64,000 nt of DNA from Didymodactylos carnosus. Taxonomy: Eukaryota; Rotifera; Eurotatoria; Philodinida; Philodinidae. The stretch covers positions 1 to 64,000 of the forward strand of contig CAJNOQ010000034.1 in the NCBI GenBank assembly GCA_905250885.1. The letters run 5' to 3'. Both the position numbers and the translations under genes were made by a program. Shown here piece after piece: positions 10,350 through 22,097 of the stretch; position 1 is the first letter of the stretch, and each line of letters starts with the position of its first letter. The notes under the pieces are model-generated. The model was not told the DNA's origin. It ran no database searches and saw only the letters and a list, made by a program, of their open reading frames with translations.

Positions 10350-13300
10350 ATGCTTACTGATAGAATGAACTATTTATCAGAACTGAGTATAATTCAAAAT
10401 ACAAGTCAACGAAACACTCTACTATTTTTTGTATTTTTTTTGCATTTTAGCCTTTTACAAAAGCCGCCACCACTTCTAAATCCAATAAACAGAGATTTAG
10501 TTCGACTATCTCTGGTTGCCGGTTTATTATTGTTTTTTTTATTATTATTATTAGTTATTACAACTGTTGTACATTTTACAAGTTTTCAGTTTGGTATCAT
10601 CGATGAAAAAAGAATAGAAAATATTGTCAATGATACAGTTCGACTAGGTAAGAGAAAACAAATTTTAAACATTATTTTGTTTAATTAAAGTATATAATTA
10701 AGTTATTAAATTTTCAAAATTCTAAAACTATTTAAAATGGTTTTCTTGTTTAATTTTACTATTTTTTATATTTTAGTAACACGATGTGAAAAAATATCTG
10801 ATTATCGAATAGGAAATTTATTTATGTTTCCAATTTCATTAGCTTTGATTCTTTTATTTTCTTGGTTTATTAAAAGTGATAAAAAATGTTTGAAACACTG
10901 TGATGGACGACCTGGTAAGTAATCTAAAATATCTATTTTAAAAAAGTTTATAACTTTTATTTTTATTACAATATTTTAGGTATAATACCACCAATTGAAC
11001 CATTTCGTACTGCCAATCGTTTTACGACAGCTACTGTCTTTGGAATATTAGCATTTGAAGTACTAAAAATATTTGAAGAGGTATTGTTTTCTACAACCGA
11101 ACCATCAAAACAAGGTGTATTATTCGAATTACTTGAACGTATAGCTGTTGTATTATTAGTTGGAATGCGTTATTATCCAGTATTGGCATCATTACAATTA
11201 CGAAATATTTTTTGTCGTTTTATGTCATGGTTATATATTCTTCCAGATTTGACATTTACAATTTATCGTGAAGGTTCATGTATGGGTTTTTTACCATTAT
11301 CAAAACGATTTTCAGCCATTGAAGAATCAAAATTACGTCTTGAATGGGGTTCATGGTTCATAATTTATGGTTTAGTTAAAAATACTCCACATTTTGTTTG
11401 TTTATCTTATATTGCATCTGAATTAACCGTACGATTATGGTATGATTCATGTTATAAACAATTAAAATCTAAGAAAAGTATCTGGATATCACCTATTATA
11501 GAATATGATGAATATAATTTTTCAAAATATTATGTTATGAAATTATTTCGTCGTACAGTTTCTATGAATAAGAATATTAATTCTGTTAATAATACCGTAA
11601 ACACAAGTGATGAAGAACAAGAATTATGTTCGTCTAAAAAAAAATCAAGAATCAAAAAAATATTCAATAAAATTTATGTTTGGGATAATGATTTTCGTTT
11701 TACAACAATGACTCTATGTACATATACAGTCGCAATTGTATTCTTATATTATTTGACATGTACACTTGTATTTTTATATTTATCACGTACATTTGGTCAT
11801 ACAACATTTCTAAGATCTTATCTTGAACAATTATTAGATTATGAATTTACTAATTGGTCATTTAAGCTTGAAATTATACTTAGTGCAATTTGTACAGGTA
11901 TAGTCTATCTAGGACAATTATTCATTGGAATGCAAAATTATAAAAAACATAAAAAAGAATTGTTTCAAGGTAAGAAGATTGCCAGCACTAATCTAAAGCT
12001 CCTACCCCCTGTCAAAAACCTATTTTTGACACAAAACATTCGAGCTTGATGAAATTTTCACAGAATGTGTATCTGACCATAGACAGTTGACAGTAAAAAG
12101 TTTGAGTTCGAAATATTGAGTTTTTCAAGAGTTATCTTAACATTTATGGTCAAAACGTAGACGTCCGTGCGTCCCAGGTTTCTTCTGCAGTTCTAATGAT
12201 ACAGACTTCGGACTGGTGTCAAAATGTAGCCAAGGCTCAGCACTACAACTTAACAGCCGGATTTTTAAATTTTCTGTGTTGATTTTTAAAAGTTTTTTTT
12301 AAAAGTTGGAAAAAATAGAGCTAAATTTTCAGAAAACTGTATTTTGCTCAAAAATCAAACTAAAAAAATAATATCCACTCTGTTAACTTGTAGCGCTGAG
12401 TCTGCGCTTCATTTTAAAACCATTCCAAGCTTTCTCATTTGAAATGCTGGAAAAATCTGAGACGCACGAACACGTAAAAATGAAAAAACGCATTTTGAGA
12501 AAAATACAAAACAAGTTTTAACTTTAAAATTCAAGATTTTTTTCTGCATATCGCGTTATAGGAAAAAACTAATAATAGTTCGTTATAGGTTATCAGGCAC
12601 ATGCTAGTTATTTTTCTCATTTTGAGTGTTTCAGGAAAACCTCTGTAAAACTCTTAAAACCCATCTTGAAACCAAGAAGTCATGGTGAATTGGAAAGTAG
12701 GCACTTAGAGCTATCCAAACATGTATAAATCTCAAAATCAATATTTTAGACAAAAATTGCCTTTTTTTGACGGGGAGGGCCTTAATATGATCGTTAGTTT
12801 TCGAATTGTTTTTAGGTATTCCATCCATCGATATTCCATTACCAAAAGGAATGAAAAACAATTCTGTGGCATCGAAGTCTGTACATTATAGTGGTTTTTT
12901 AGTAGGCTATATGGCATGGGGTTATATTATTTGTTTTCATGTACTATTCTTTGTATTGGGTATGTTACGCCTAATTCGTGCTCGAATACGACACATAGAA
13001 CTGTTGATGACCATTATTGTACCAATATTAGTCGTTTATTTAATGAAATTAGTCATGGTATCATCAGTTGGAAAATTTATATTTATTCAAGATCTTGGTG
13101 AAAAATTAAATTTAAAAAATCGTAAAACATACGCCATTTTTGTTTATTTTAATTTTTTTGCTGGTAAGTGCAAAATAAACAGATGGAAATTTAAGTCTTC
13201 GAAAATTCATATCTGAAACATTTATTGAACCTTTTTAAAGATTTTTTTATCCTACTAATGAAGAACAATATACTTCTGTCATTTATAAATATATCTATAT

Positions 13301-16300
13301 GAATTGTATCCTATTTAGATTGCTTTCTTGGAATTGCCTCGTGTATTATTCGATTAATTAAATCAATATGTTTGAATATTCTCTATATGGCACGTTTAGA
13401 TTGTAGTTTTCTTGGTCGACCACTCGAAAAATTTGGTAATTTTAATTTTATAAAATTCTAAGTAAACATTAGTTCCAATTTCTGCTCTTCTACTTGTTAT
13501 GTCCCATATGCAGACATTTGTATTTTAATTTGCACTATTGGAAATCAAAATCTTAATTATCACTATGATATAGACATGTGTCCGATGTGTCTCCTAGAAA
13601 CATGATATAAATATTCAATATTTTCTTATTAGATATTGGATTTTCTTCTTATGTGTCATATTTATATATGGAAGTAACTCATACACATCCTGTCATGTTA
13701 GGTGAGGTTCATGAAAAATCAATTAAAAAAATTTCTAATTAAATCTTTTATTTTTAGCATTTTGTTATTCATTGTATGATGATATTATAAATAAACGTAA
13801 TAGGAAAGAGTACGATAATGAATGTTGTATTGGTCCTAGTGGAAATGATAATGATGTTGAAAGTCAGATCACTAAAAAAGGAATAGAACATGAAAGAAAT
13901 AATAGAACGAGAAAAAATAACAGTAATGGTTCTATCGATGATAAGAATGTGGACAAAGGAATAAGAAAATCATCAGAAAGCGATTCTACAACAAATTTGA
14001 TACAAGAACAGAAGCAAACTCAAAAACAAGTAACAACATCACAAAATCAGACGGATGATGATGATGATAATGATGATGAGGGACTTTCAATAAAAGATAA
14101 AGAGTCGACATTGTGCGAAACCATTGAACTTTTGCCAAAAATGAAACCAAATTTAAGGGTATGATAGGAATATCTATTATTATGTGTGAGATATGTATAA
14201 ATTCAAACGCATCTCGTTTTATTTGTGTATCCTACACTTAAGACTATGTATATATGCGTATTATTTCCTTTCTTACTGACAAAATAACTTCGATACATAT
14301 ACTTTCTTTTTTTGTGTTTGTCAATTAGATTTTTTCTTCGCAGCCGATATTCTGAGGTCTACGCCCAGGTGGTCATGTTTTTGAGAGTTTTCACTATGAC
14401 ATTATAGTCAATTACTTGCTAGAATTGGGAGATATCTCATTTTGAAGTAAAAATTTTCAACTATCTAATTCTGCTATTTGAAAAATTTTATCCTCCTATG
14501 AATTTTTATTATTCGCTTTTAGTTTTCGTGATTTTGTTCTATAGAGTCGCTAATTCTCTATCTTCCATGAACATAAATATTTTTCATAAATATATTTTAC
14601 GATGAAGGGAGTAGGGGATGATAGCAAGCTTTTGAAGTCAAGCAAGTGGATCGACGGTTCTCCCTCTGAGATTTCAGCCAAAGAAAATTTTTTCAAATCT
14701 TTTTTTGTCAAAACAGATATTTTTAGCAATAGAAAAATGGTATCCGCTGTGTCTACAATTTTTCATTATTGAGTATACAACAATTCTCAACATTGAATAA
14801 TAGAATTATGATCACTTTGATATTCAGATTTTGGATACTCAGTGGCTATTACTTTTTCTTCTATCTGTTTGAAATGTCACAGCTGAAAATTGAGAATTTT
14901 TGTCCATAATGGAAAATTATAGACGTTAGCGGACGTTTAGTGCTGTTCAGTTCGCTCCCTCTAATTTTTGTATTGTTATAGAACGAGCATGCCGATGAAG
15001 AAAAGCAAACAAATAATAAAAGATTATCAGTTTTCAAACCCACTACAAAATCAGAATCAATTAATACTAAGAAAGTGAAAGGAGAAATTGACTTTGATGA
15101 TGGTAGAATTACTCAAAACTCATATTCGACTCCTGAACAAATGTTCATTAAAAACGCAAAATTACCATGTTTACTGGATACTGCCGAGAGTAATCAAATC
15201 GATGTTTGCAAAATACGAAAAAGACCGGATAAACCAAAATTAAAACAGAATGAAGATGATGAAGAGGATATTGATGGCGGAAGAGTTCTCAAGAGGTGTG
15301 ATACTGTTGAGAAACTACTATCGAAAAAAAGACTACAGCTTGGTTTAAAGCAGCAGTCGGATGAAAAACAAGACGAATCTGAAGAAGATGATGATGGAGC
15401 GATTCAAGTAGTTTTAAAGACAAAAGACCCTCGAAAAAAATCAGAAAAACCCAAAAAACAAACGGTTGAATATATCGAAGACGAGGATGGAAATATAAGA
15501 AGAGCACAACAGTCCCATGATACTACGAGTAAGATCGTTTTGATAAAAAAACCTATTTCATTAAAAACTCGAAGTGCGCCAGAAAACGATCAAGATGAAG
15601 AAGTTGAAGTTAGCAGAAGCAGAGGGGAGAGTTTAAATAAAAAGCCAAACGGTAATAAAGTGAGAAAAACAGAACGTGATGATAATCTACTGGAAGGTGG
15701 CGAGGGAAGACTTGTCAAACCAAAAAAATCTTATGATGAAGTAATCAAATTAGTCCCATTAACTAAACCAAAGCTCTTCGATAATTTGCATTCAAAAGCA
15801 AAAGAAAGGGACATAGAAGGCTGCGATAATGGTTCGATAAGCGAATCACAAACAAGGTCATCCAAAAATTCATTGAAAAGTTCGTCAAACGAGAAGAATG
15901 ATAAAACAAGAATATGCGATACAACCAAACCATCTTATGATGAAAATAGAAATAGTAATAACAACATTATTATAACTACCGCAACTGTTGATGAAAAAAC
16001 GAAATACGATAGCAGAAAACAAGACCAGTCATCTACTTATAATCAAGTTCCAAGCCATAATAATATACTGCGAACAATATCTTATAGTCAGGCTCAAAAA
16101 TCTCCACCACCACCGTTACCATCTCGACAACCATTAATCAAAAATAAAAACAATCAATATAATCATCAACTTCTCTCGCTGTCGCCTGATCACAGTGATA
16201 ATGATTCATCAGTGTCCTCAGACAGGGCGATATCAGAACCAAATAGTTGGAGTGTTATCAACCATTCCTATTCAATGATTAGCTCATTAAAATCGTCTTT

Positions 16301-17703
16301 AAATACTTCAACCAGAGAAAAACAACTACAAATCCAACAACAATCGGTAAAACAAGATAATGACGAAAACACCGAAGCAGATATAAGCAGCGATAACAAT
16401 GATGATGAAGATCAAGAAGATATTCATAGTTCAACAAAAAGAAGTGTATCAGAAGCACCACCAGGTATTTCTACTGCTAGTCCGATTCCAAGTGAGCATC
16501 CATCTCGACCTCAAAAAAATGAAAATAAAAAAGACAAAATATTGAAGAAAAAGAGAGCTCGCTTTCGGTGGTATTTAGCTTATACGATAATTAATAATTA
16601 TCGTCTATTTGATTTACGCAAGCAACTAGCAGGTATATAAAAGTATATTTGTTCTTACTAAACGTGTTTTAAATTCTTCTCTTTCTATTCTAGGACGTCT
16701 CGTAACTTTTATTTTACAGCGCAATAATTTACAAATGGAATCACAACAGCAGATTCAACCAGGTGCAGATACGCAACCAGAAGAATACCGTCAACCGACA
16801 CAACCTCAACCAGTTTTCTCACCGGTACCACAAAGCCCAGCTGAACGATATATTATGATGAAAGCAAGTCAGCTATTCAATTCGAATGCAGAAACACCAC
16901 TGCATTCACCATCTTTTCCTCCTCCAAGATCTGATCGTTCTCAAGTTACTATAGACCATAGTCAAGAATTTCTACCTGGCGTTATCCAATCACCGAGTGT
17001 CAGAACAGTCACTTCTACTACAAGAAAATTCCCAGCTGCAGATGAAGAAGTTCGGCCCTCAACTTTTCGTCAAAAATCTCAGCCATCACCGTCAACAGCG
17101 CCAATTATTTTTTCTAAAAGTATACCATTTTTGGGTATAACAAATTCTTCACTATCCAACGAACCAACAGCACTTTCAACAACGAGCACGGGTCAATCAA
17201 TTACATTCTTAACCGTAATTAGTCATCAACAATACATGCAATCGTGGAGACAACAGAAAATAGAAAAACTAAGGAAAAAACATCCAAATTGTTTCGTATA
17301 TGGTGAACAACAACCCCTAACAAGCAATCTTACACCATCAGCAATACTCACACCATTTTCATTAGATTCTAATCAAAAATCGGCATCAATCAACACAGCC
17401 TCGATTAAAAAACCAACACCTTCACCATTTTATGGATATAATGACAATAATAGTATTAAGAATATTCCACGACCTGAATCACTTCGGACTCGTACAGCAC
17501 CAATATCAAATGATACGAATAGTAATCAATTTAAAGTTGTCTCTGAAACTAAAGGCGATGATCATTCACATGTGCATAAACATAACAAACACTCAAAAAA
17601 TACTATTGAACAGCCTCATCCTATACCCCCACCTCGAATGGATTTGATAAGAGAAGAATTGGACAGGCCCTATAACAGTGAACAGAGTTCTAATCCGCCA
17701 TAA
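10350..17703 (+). CDS. STRA6-like retinol-uptake receptor with giant cytosolic insert
   Basis: Exons: 10350-10647, 10777-10914, 10980-11969, 12816-13163, 13319-13435, 13633-13701, 13758-14158, 14982-16632, 16694-17703. They total 5022 nt, 1673 aa, with all phases consistent. The STRA6/RBP-receptor family is a multi-pass plasma-membrane protein that takes up retinol from carrier proteins. Hallmarks: RPGIIPPIEPF, LLVGMRYYPVLA, HYSGFLVGYMAWGYII, DCFLGIASCIIRLIKS, LDCSFLGRPLE, SYLYMEVTHTHPVMLAFC and RARFRWYLAYTIINN. Vertebrate members have about 650-700 aa. Here about 640 disordered, charged residues (about 670-1310) separate the HTHPVMLAFC and RARFRWYLAY motifs, and a Pro/Ser-rich tail of about 320 aa follows. 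The first exon's N-terminus is uncertain, because a pyrimidine tract plus TTTTAG near 10449 could be an unused or alternative acceptor. Ligand is inferred only from the family. Confidence 0.8.
11998..12783. repeat. probable MITE-like insertion in STRA6-like intron 3
   Basis: This 846-bp intron is unusually long. Its ends carry loosely inverted sequences: CTACCCCCTGTCAAAAACC near 12000 and, reversed, a TTTTTTTGACGGGGAGGG stretch near 12761-12778. The interior shows no coding frame. Family unknown; borders approximate. Confidence 0.35.
14159..14981. other. long intron 7 of the STRA6-like gene
   Basis: A GTATGA donor directly follows the in-frame AGG codon, and a TTATAG acceptor precedes AAC GAG CAT, so the splice is in phase 0. 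The 823-bp intron is AT-rich with no recognised element. Without splicing, the frame would end at 14164, just inside the intron. Confidence 0.5.
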
Positions 17704-18574
17704 TCTTGAAAAATATGATGAAAGACTAAAATAAGAAACAAATTCGACATTGTCAGATGTCTCTGTTTCGCACAGGAGTAGTGTTAACCAAATTCTGTAA
17801 AAAATCAATTCACCATCCACCGTTAAGCACAAATCATTCGTGCACCATTGCTAAACTTTGTTTTTCTAATATTGTTAAATTTTTCTGTTCTTGTTGTTAT
17901 TATTGTTTTTCGATCAGACTTTTTATAGTTTATGCTTATTGCTTTTTATTATTGTACCATGAAACAGATATCAAACTGTGATAACCGTATTGATTCAATA
18001 ATACATAATAATTCCTTCTTATTAGAGGTTACTTATTCGAAAAGTTAATAATCTCAAACGGTTCTCATTTAGCTGGAGAGAGAAATCGAAGAGTCCATAA
18101 CAGAACGGAAGACATGAAAATATTCAGCAGCTAGCGGCGAACAAAGGCACAATAAATTCTCAGTAGAGGTATGTGCTGGAATTTGCTTCGGATGAAGTAC
18201 CACTACAATATACAATTCGATAACTAAGATCATTCACTCGAAAGAAATATGCCAAGACTGTGCCTCTATAGCTTAGTGGTAGACCATTGGAAAAATAAAA
18301 AGTTCTTGTTTACTCTCAAATTTAATATTCATATTTTCTCTTCCCAAATCACTAGAAATGGATGTCTCATCATGAAGAGAACACTTTTTTGTATCAAACT
18401 ATGAATAAGAAAAACATTTGAAGGCACTGAAAAGCAAAAACTTATAAATCTCATAATATTTTTCCCCCAAAAAAATAGTGAAATGCTGAAAGTGGTCATA
18501 TTTTTTACTCCCTATATTAGGTTATGTTCAACTCGGAATCGAAAATTTTTTGAAATTTTTAAAGACATATTTGC
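17704..18574. other. intergenic, 3' flank of STRA6-like gene
   Basis: AT-rich, with AATAA-type signals near 17998. Apart from the tRNA-like fragment at 18262-18290, nothing was recognised. Confidence 0.35.
18262..18290 (+). pseudogene. tRNA 5'-half fragment (Thr-like)
   Basis: The stretch beginning GCCTCTATAGCTTAGTGGTA matches the acceptor 5' strand and A-box/D-arm of a tRNA of the Thr type. The sequence then runs into unrelated A-rich DNA. There is no anticodon arm, T-arm or matching 3' acceptor strand. A broken tRNA gene or tRNA-derived SINE head is most likely. Confidence 0.35.
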
Positions 18575-18688
18575 TCTAGAAAACTCAGTGGTGTAACAAA
18601 TTCTAGAAGATTATTTTGCGTTACAAAAAGCTTTTTTAATAGAAAAAACACGAAATTGCAACCGACTGTCATCGATCCATGCATAGAC
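18575..18688 (+). pseudogene. decayed copy of the coding fragment at 21032-21140
   Basis: On the plus strand this stretch encodes QILEDYFALQKAFLIEKTRN and other pieces nearly identical to the minus-strand frame at 21032-21140 (EILEDYFALQKAFLIERPRN). It has in-frame stops near both ends. It looks like a decayed paralogous fragment of an unrecognised gene, in opposite orientation to its partner. Confidence 0.5.
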
Positions 18689-18968
18689 GACAATATTTAT
18701 AGACTTTTTAGAATGTGGTTTGTGTTCAACATTATTTTTTGCTGATATTTATAAAACATAAAAAACGTTCGCATATAACAGAAGGAATTTATCATAATTA
18801 TCGATCAATAAAATTTTCTATGCAGATAAACGACCATTTTTAGAAAAATGGATACATTAAACATTTGTATCCATTTTAATACAAAAATGGATATGAATAT
18901 TTGATTGAATAACAATGACAAGAAGAAAAAGAAATTAAATTTTGAGAATGAACAATGACTTTATACTT

Positions 18969-19026
18969 TGAAAGATAAGAAACATAGTATTGTCAGCTAT
19001 TAAAAACCTATGTTTCTTATCTTTCA
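18969..19026. repeat. perfect 19-bp stem hairpin
   Basis: TGAAAGATAAGAAACATAG at 18969-18987 is exactly reverse-complementary to 19008-19026, with a 20-bp loop. The right arm (TTTCTTATCTTTCAG) looks like a 3' splice acceptor. It is followed by a short coding-like stretch (EIVNDIRTLKEQKGKLFSKF) ending at a stop near 19119, possibly a leftover exon. Confidence 0.55.
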
Positions 19027-19307
19027 GAAAAAGAAATTGTTAACGACATTCGAACATTAAAGGAACAAAAAGGAAAATTGTTTTCTAAATTTTTATCTTG
19101 TGAAAAATTATTAGTATGACAGTATGTTTGTTCAACTTCTTCACATTGAACTTTAATATTTATTTTCTGGAACTACTATTTGATAGTAAGAAGTATTTCA
19201 ACATTTTAACTATTCTCTATAGAATAAATATGTTCTCATCTAATGAGCAAATTGAATTAACAATCATATTCATATACATGTTTGTGCAACGACGGCGCGA
19301 ATAAATT

Positions 19308-20940
19308 ATGAATCATGAGATTATGAATAGTAACGTTGAAGAAATGATAATGTATAGTGAATTGAATAATAATGATCTTAATTCTACTTTTCAAACTAAG
19401 ACCTCGACTAGTCTAATATTTCAAAATGATCCTTCATCTATTCTTCAAAAATATCATAAAAATTGTATTTATATTAAAAGTTCAAATATTAATAAACATT
19501 GTTCTAATGATGAGAACAGTAAAATGAAGAATATATCAAATCAAATTGAAGAACAACAAACAAAATCATCTTGCTGTACGCGTTCAATATCTACACAAAC
19601 AATGATTGAAAATAATCCTTCTAAATCACAATATTCTTCATTAAATAACTGTAATACTAATATACCATTAAAAGTAATTAATTTATTATTAAAGTCAAGA
19701 GATAATTCTTCTTCTAAAAAGTTACAACAAGATATTTCATCATCTATAAATGATAGTAGCAATTATTCAACAGCAAAATTTCATCAGAATGCTCAAAATT
19801 TATGGTGTAGTTATTGTACAAATCGAATACATCTATCAATTCAACAACATTCACAAGAAAAAATACAAATATTAATTGATCCATACGCTTTATTAGATCG
19901 TACCGATCAGGGATTAAATTTTCTAAAATTTCTCTATAAACAAAATTTAAAATTAGATTATATTTATTCAATATTTCTTGAAAATTTACAAAAATATACC
20001 GATAATTTTTTGTATTCATTACAGTATGAACACTGTTTATATTCCAACTATCGAAAAGATATCATATGGTAGATAGAAATTTATTATTTTTGGTTAATTA
20101 ATTAATATTAATACTTTTTTTTTTTTCTAGGTATATGACATTACTGCAAGAAAAAATCAATAATTTATTTGTTAAAATTCGTATTTTACGACAATGTAAT
20201 AAAAATTTTTTAAATTTTCAAAAATATTTTACCGAAATAAGCCGTACAAAATCGAAACAAAATTTAAAAACATTATTAAAGAAACATGATAAATATATAA
20301 AACAAGATTTAATCAATAAAAATCCAATAAAATTTCAAAAATTCTATGAAGAATTTATGAATATTTATCAAACAAATGTTGTACAATTAAGAACATTAGA
20401 ACAACAGCGTCTAATGACGATTCGAGAACAAATGCATTTTGCAATGAATTTAACAACAATGGAGAATACATTAAATTCAGGTAATATGCCATAGTTAAGT
20501 ATTAAAAAAATAATAATAATTAATTTTTTTTCTTCTGCTTGTACAAATCAGTGTTGACAGGTGCCAACAAAGAAATGGATAATATGAATGATTCAACAAA
20601 CGAATGGAATTTGTTTAAAAATAATTATGATGATCTTTTAAACTATTGGGAGAAGCATCATACAATAACGGTCAATAATTGCACAAAAACTCAATTTGTT
20701 CACAAAACAATGAACTATCATGAATCGAACTTATTAAATGAAATAAAAGATGCTGTTAACGATTATTACAATAGAAAACAACATAAAAATTGTGAAACAA
20801 TTGTTAATAAACGTACAACATTAGAACGTTTTTCGGAACGTTTAAAAACAATCGATAACAATGAGAATATGATAAGACAAATTAATTCTGTTAAACGAGT
20901 TGAATCAGTTGCATCTAATCTATCATATAGTCAAGCGTGA
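19308..20940 (+). CDS. hypothetical helical protein, 499 aa, three exons
   Basis: Exons: 19308-20068, 20131-20480, 20552-20940 (1500 nt, phases 2 then 1, both consistent). The N-terminal about 165 residues are Asn/Ser-rich and disordered. They include a Cys-rich patch (KSSCCTRSISTQT) and a W-C-S-Y-C-T-N motif at about 170. From about residue 190 onward the protein is strongly alpha-helical and Lys/Gln-rich. The segment FYEEFMNIYQTNVVQLRTLE resembles the way F-BAR/coiled-coil proteins are built (Y..xM..xY...Q...E), but I would not assign F-BAR on this alone. No signal peptide or TM. The start is the first ATG after in-frame stops. The gene is very AT-rich and sits between two inverted copies of another coding fragment. 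Confidence 0.6.
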
Positions 20941-21311
20941 ATATAGTAAACATAGTATAATTGCTTTTTTTTAATATTAAATGAAGATGACTTGCATAAG
21001 ATTCGATCAAGAGTCTCATTCGATTGCGAGTAGGCATGGATTGACATCTCTCGGTCATAATTCCGTGGTCTTTCTATTAAAAAAGCTTTTTGTAATGCAA
21101 AATAATCTTCTAGAATTTCTTTAACCACTGGGTTTTCTAGAACAAAATGATGTATATATAACATTGCTTTTTGTCTCGATGTAGGAGTTAGATAAAAATG
21201 TTTATCAAAAGCATCACGATCGGATATAATACCGATAACCAGTTTATATCTCTTTGTTAAGAAACAATGGCAGTAAACGGAAAAGAGATGAGGAGTCCCA
21301 TCATGTCTCAT
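20941..21311 (-). pseudogene. unrecognised coding fragment, paired with 18575-18688
   Basis: A minus-strand frame (stop near 20931) is clearly protein-like between about 21255 and 20990: KLVIGIISDRDAFDKHFYL, PTSRQKAMLYIHHFVLENPV, EILEDYFALQKAFLIERPRN, YDREMSIHAYSQSNETLDRI. Nothing convincing precedes it on that strand, because a hAT-like element starts 64 bp further up. It may be one internal exon of a gene or a truncated copy. No family is recognised. The near-identical peptide on the plus strand at 18.6 kb shows it belongs to a repeated gene family. Confidence 0.45.
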
Positions 21312-21374
21312 TCTTTACACGCTCTACAAAACTATCGTCAAAAAACTTCAATATTTTATACTATATGTCTAATT

Positions 21375-22089
21375 CAGAGTTGGAACCGGATCGGTAAATC
21401 GGTATCGGGTCGGCCGTTAACAGCCGACCCGATACCGATTAAACTTTTCAATCGGCCGTTTTTTACCGTTTTTTTATCGATTTATCTTTATAAAACTTTT
21501 TTAGAATTTTCCTTCTTTTCAAATCACTTTTTCAGCAAAAAGAATTTCAAAAAAAAATTTGCTTTTTTTCGTATAAATTTCAATAGCAGAAACAAAACTG
21601 ACTTTTACTTTCCCCTAATAACACCGATAGTTACGACTTATTCATTTTTCTTTATTTTTTCTGCTTTGTCCACAAAATAGTATAAAGAAATATATCGGTC
21701 AGAACTGTTCGTGTTGTGAAAGTGTGTATATAAGTGTCTTATTCTCATTGTCATATTTCAACGTCAAAGGCATCTCCATCAGACAAAATAGAGCAAAATG
21801 AACAAAAATATAATTAGTTGGACTTTTTCATTAGCTTTTCGATGTCGACTTGGAAGCTTTGACACATTTCGAAACTTGGTGTCGACAAGTGCCTATATTT
21901 CCATCTTTTGAAAAATGGTTACAAGGACACACTGTGTGTTTTAGTGGCATAGACCACTAAAAAACAAATATCATTAGAAAATAATCAAACCTTTTTAGAC
22001 CGGTTTTTACTGATTTAGAAAAACTTTTTAATCGGCCGTTAACGGTCGATCCGATCCGATTGCGTTTTTTTCAAACGGTTCCAACTCTG
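21375..22089. mobile_element. non-autonomous hAT-like element, 715 bp, 8-bp TSD
   Basis: Ends read CAGAGTTGGAACCG ... CGGTTCCAACTCTG. Perfect 8-bp target duplications (GTCTAATT) lie at 21367-21374 and 22090-22097. CAGRG-type ends with 8-bp duplications are diagnostic of the hAT superfamily. Subterminal regions are rich in AATCGGCCGTTAAC and its reverse complement, possible transposase-binding repeats. No transposase frame, so it depends on a partner elsewhere. The perfect duplication suggests a recent insertion. Confidence 0.85.
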
Positions 22090-22097
22090 GTCTAATT

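Noticed and set aside
10380-10450. Intron inside the first STRA6-like exon (GTATAA ... TTTTAG)
   Set aside because: Splicing there puts the downstream exon out of frame with a stop after a few codons, while reading through keeps the frame open. Kept as uncertain.
15289-16461. Minus-strand frames opposite the STRA6-like exon 8
   Set aside because: Shadows of a biased Lys/Asp/Ser-rich plus-strand coding exon.
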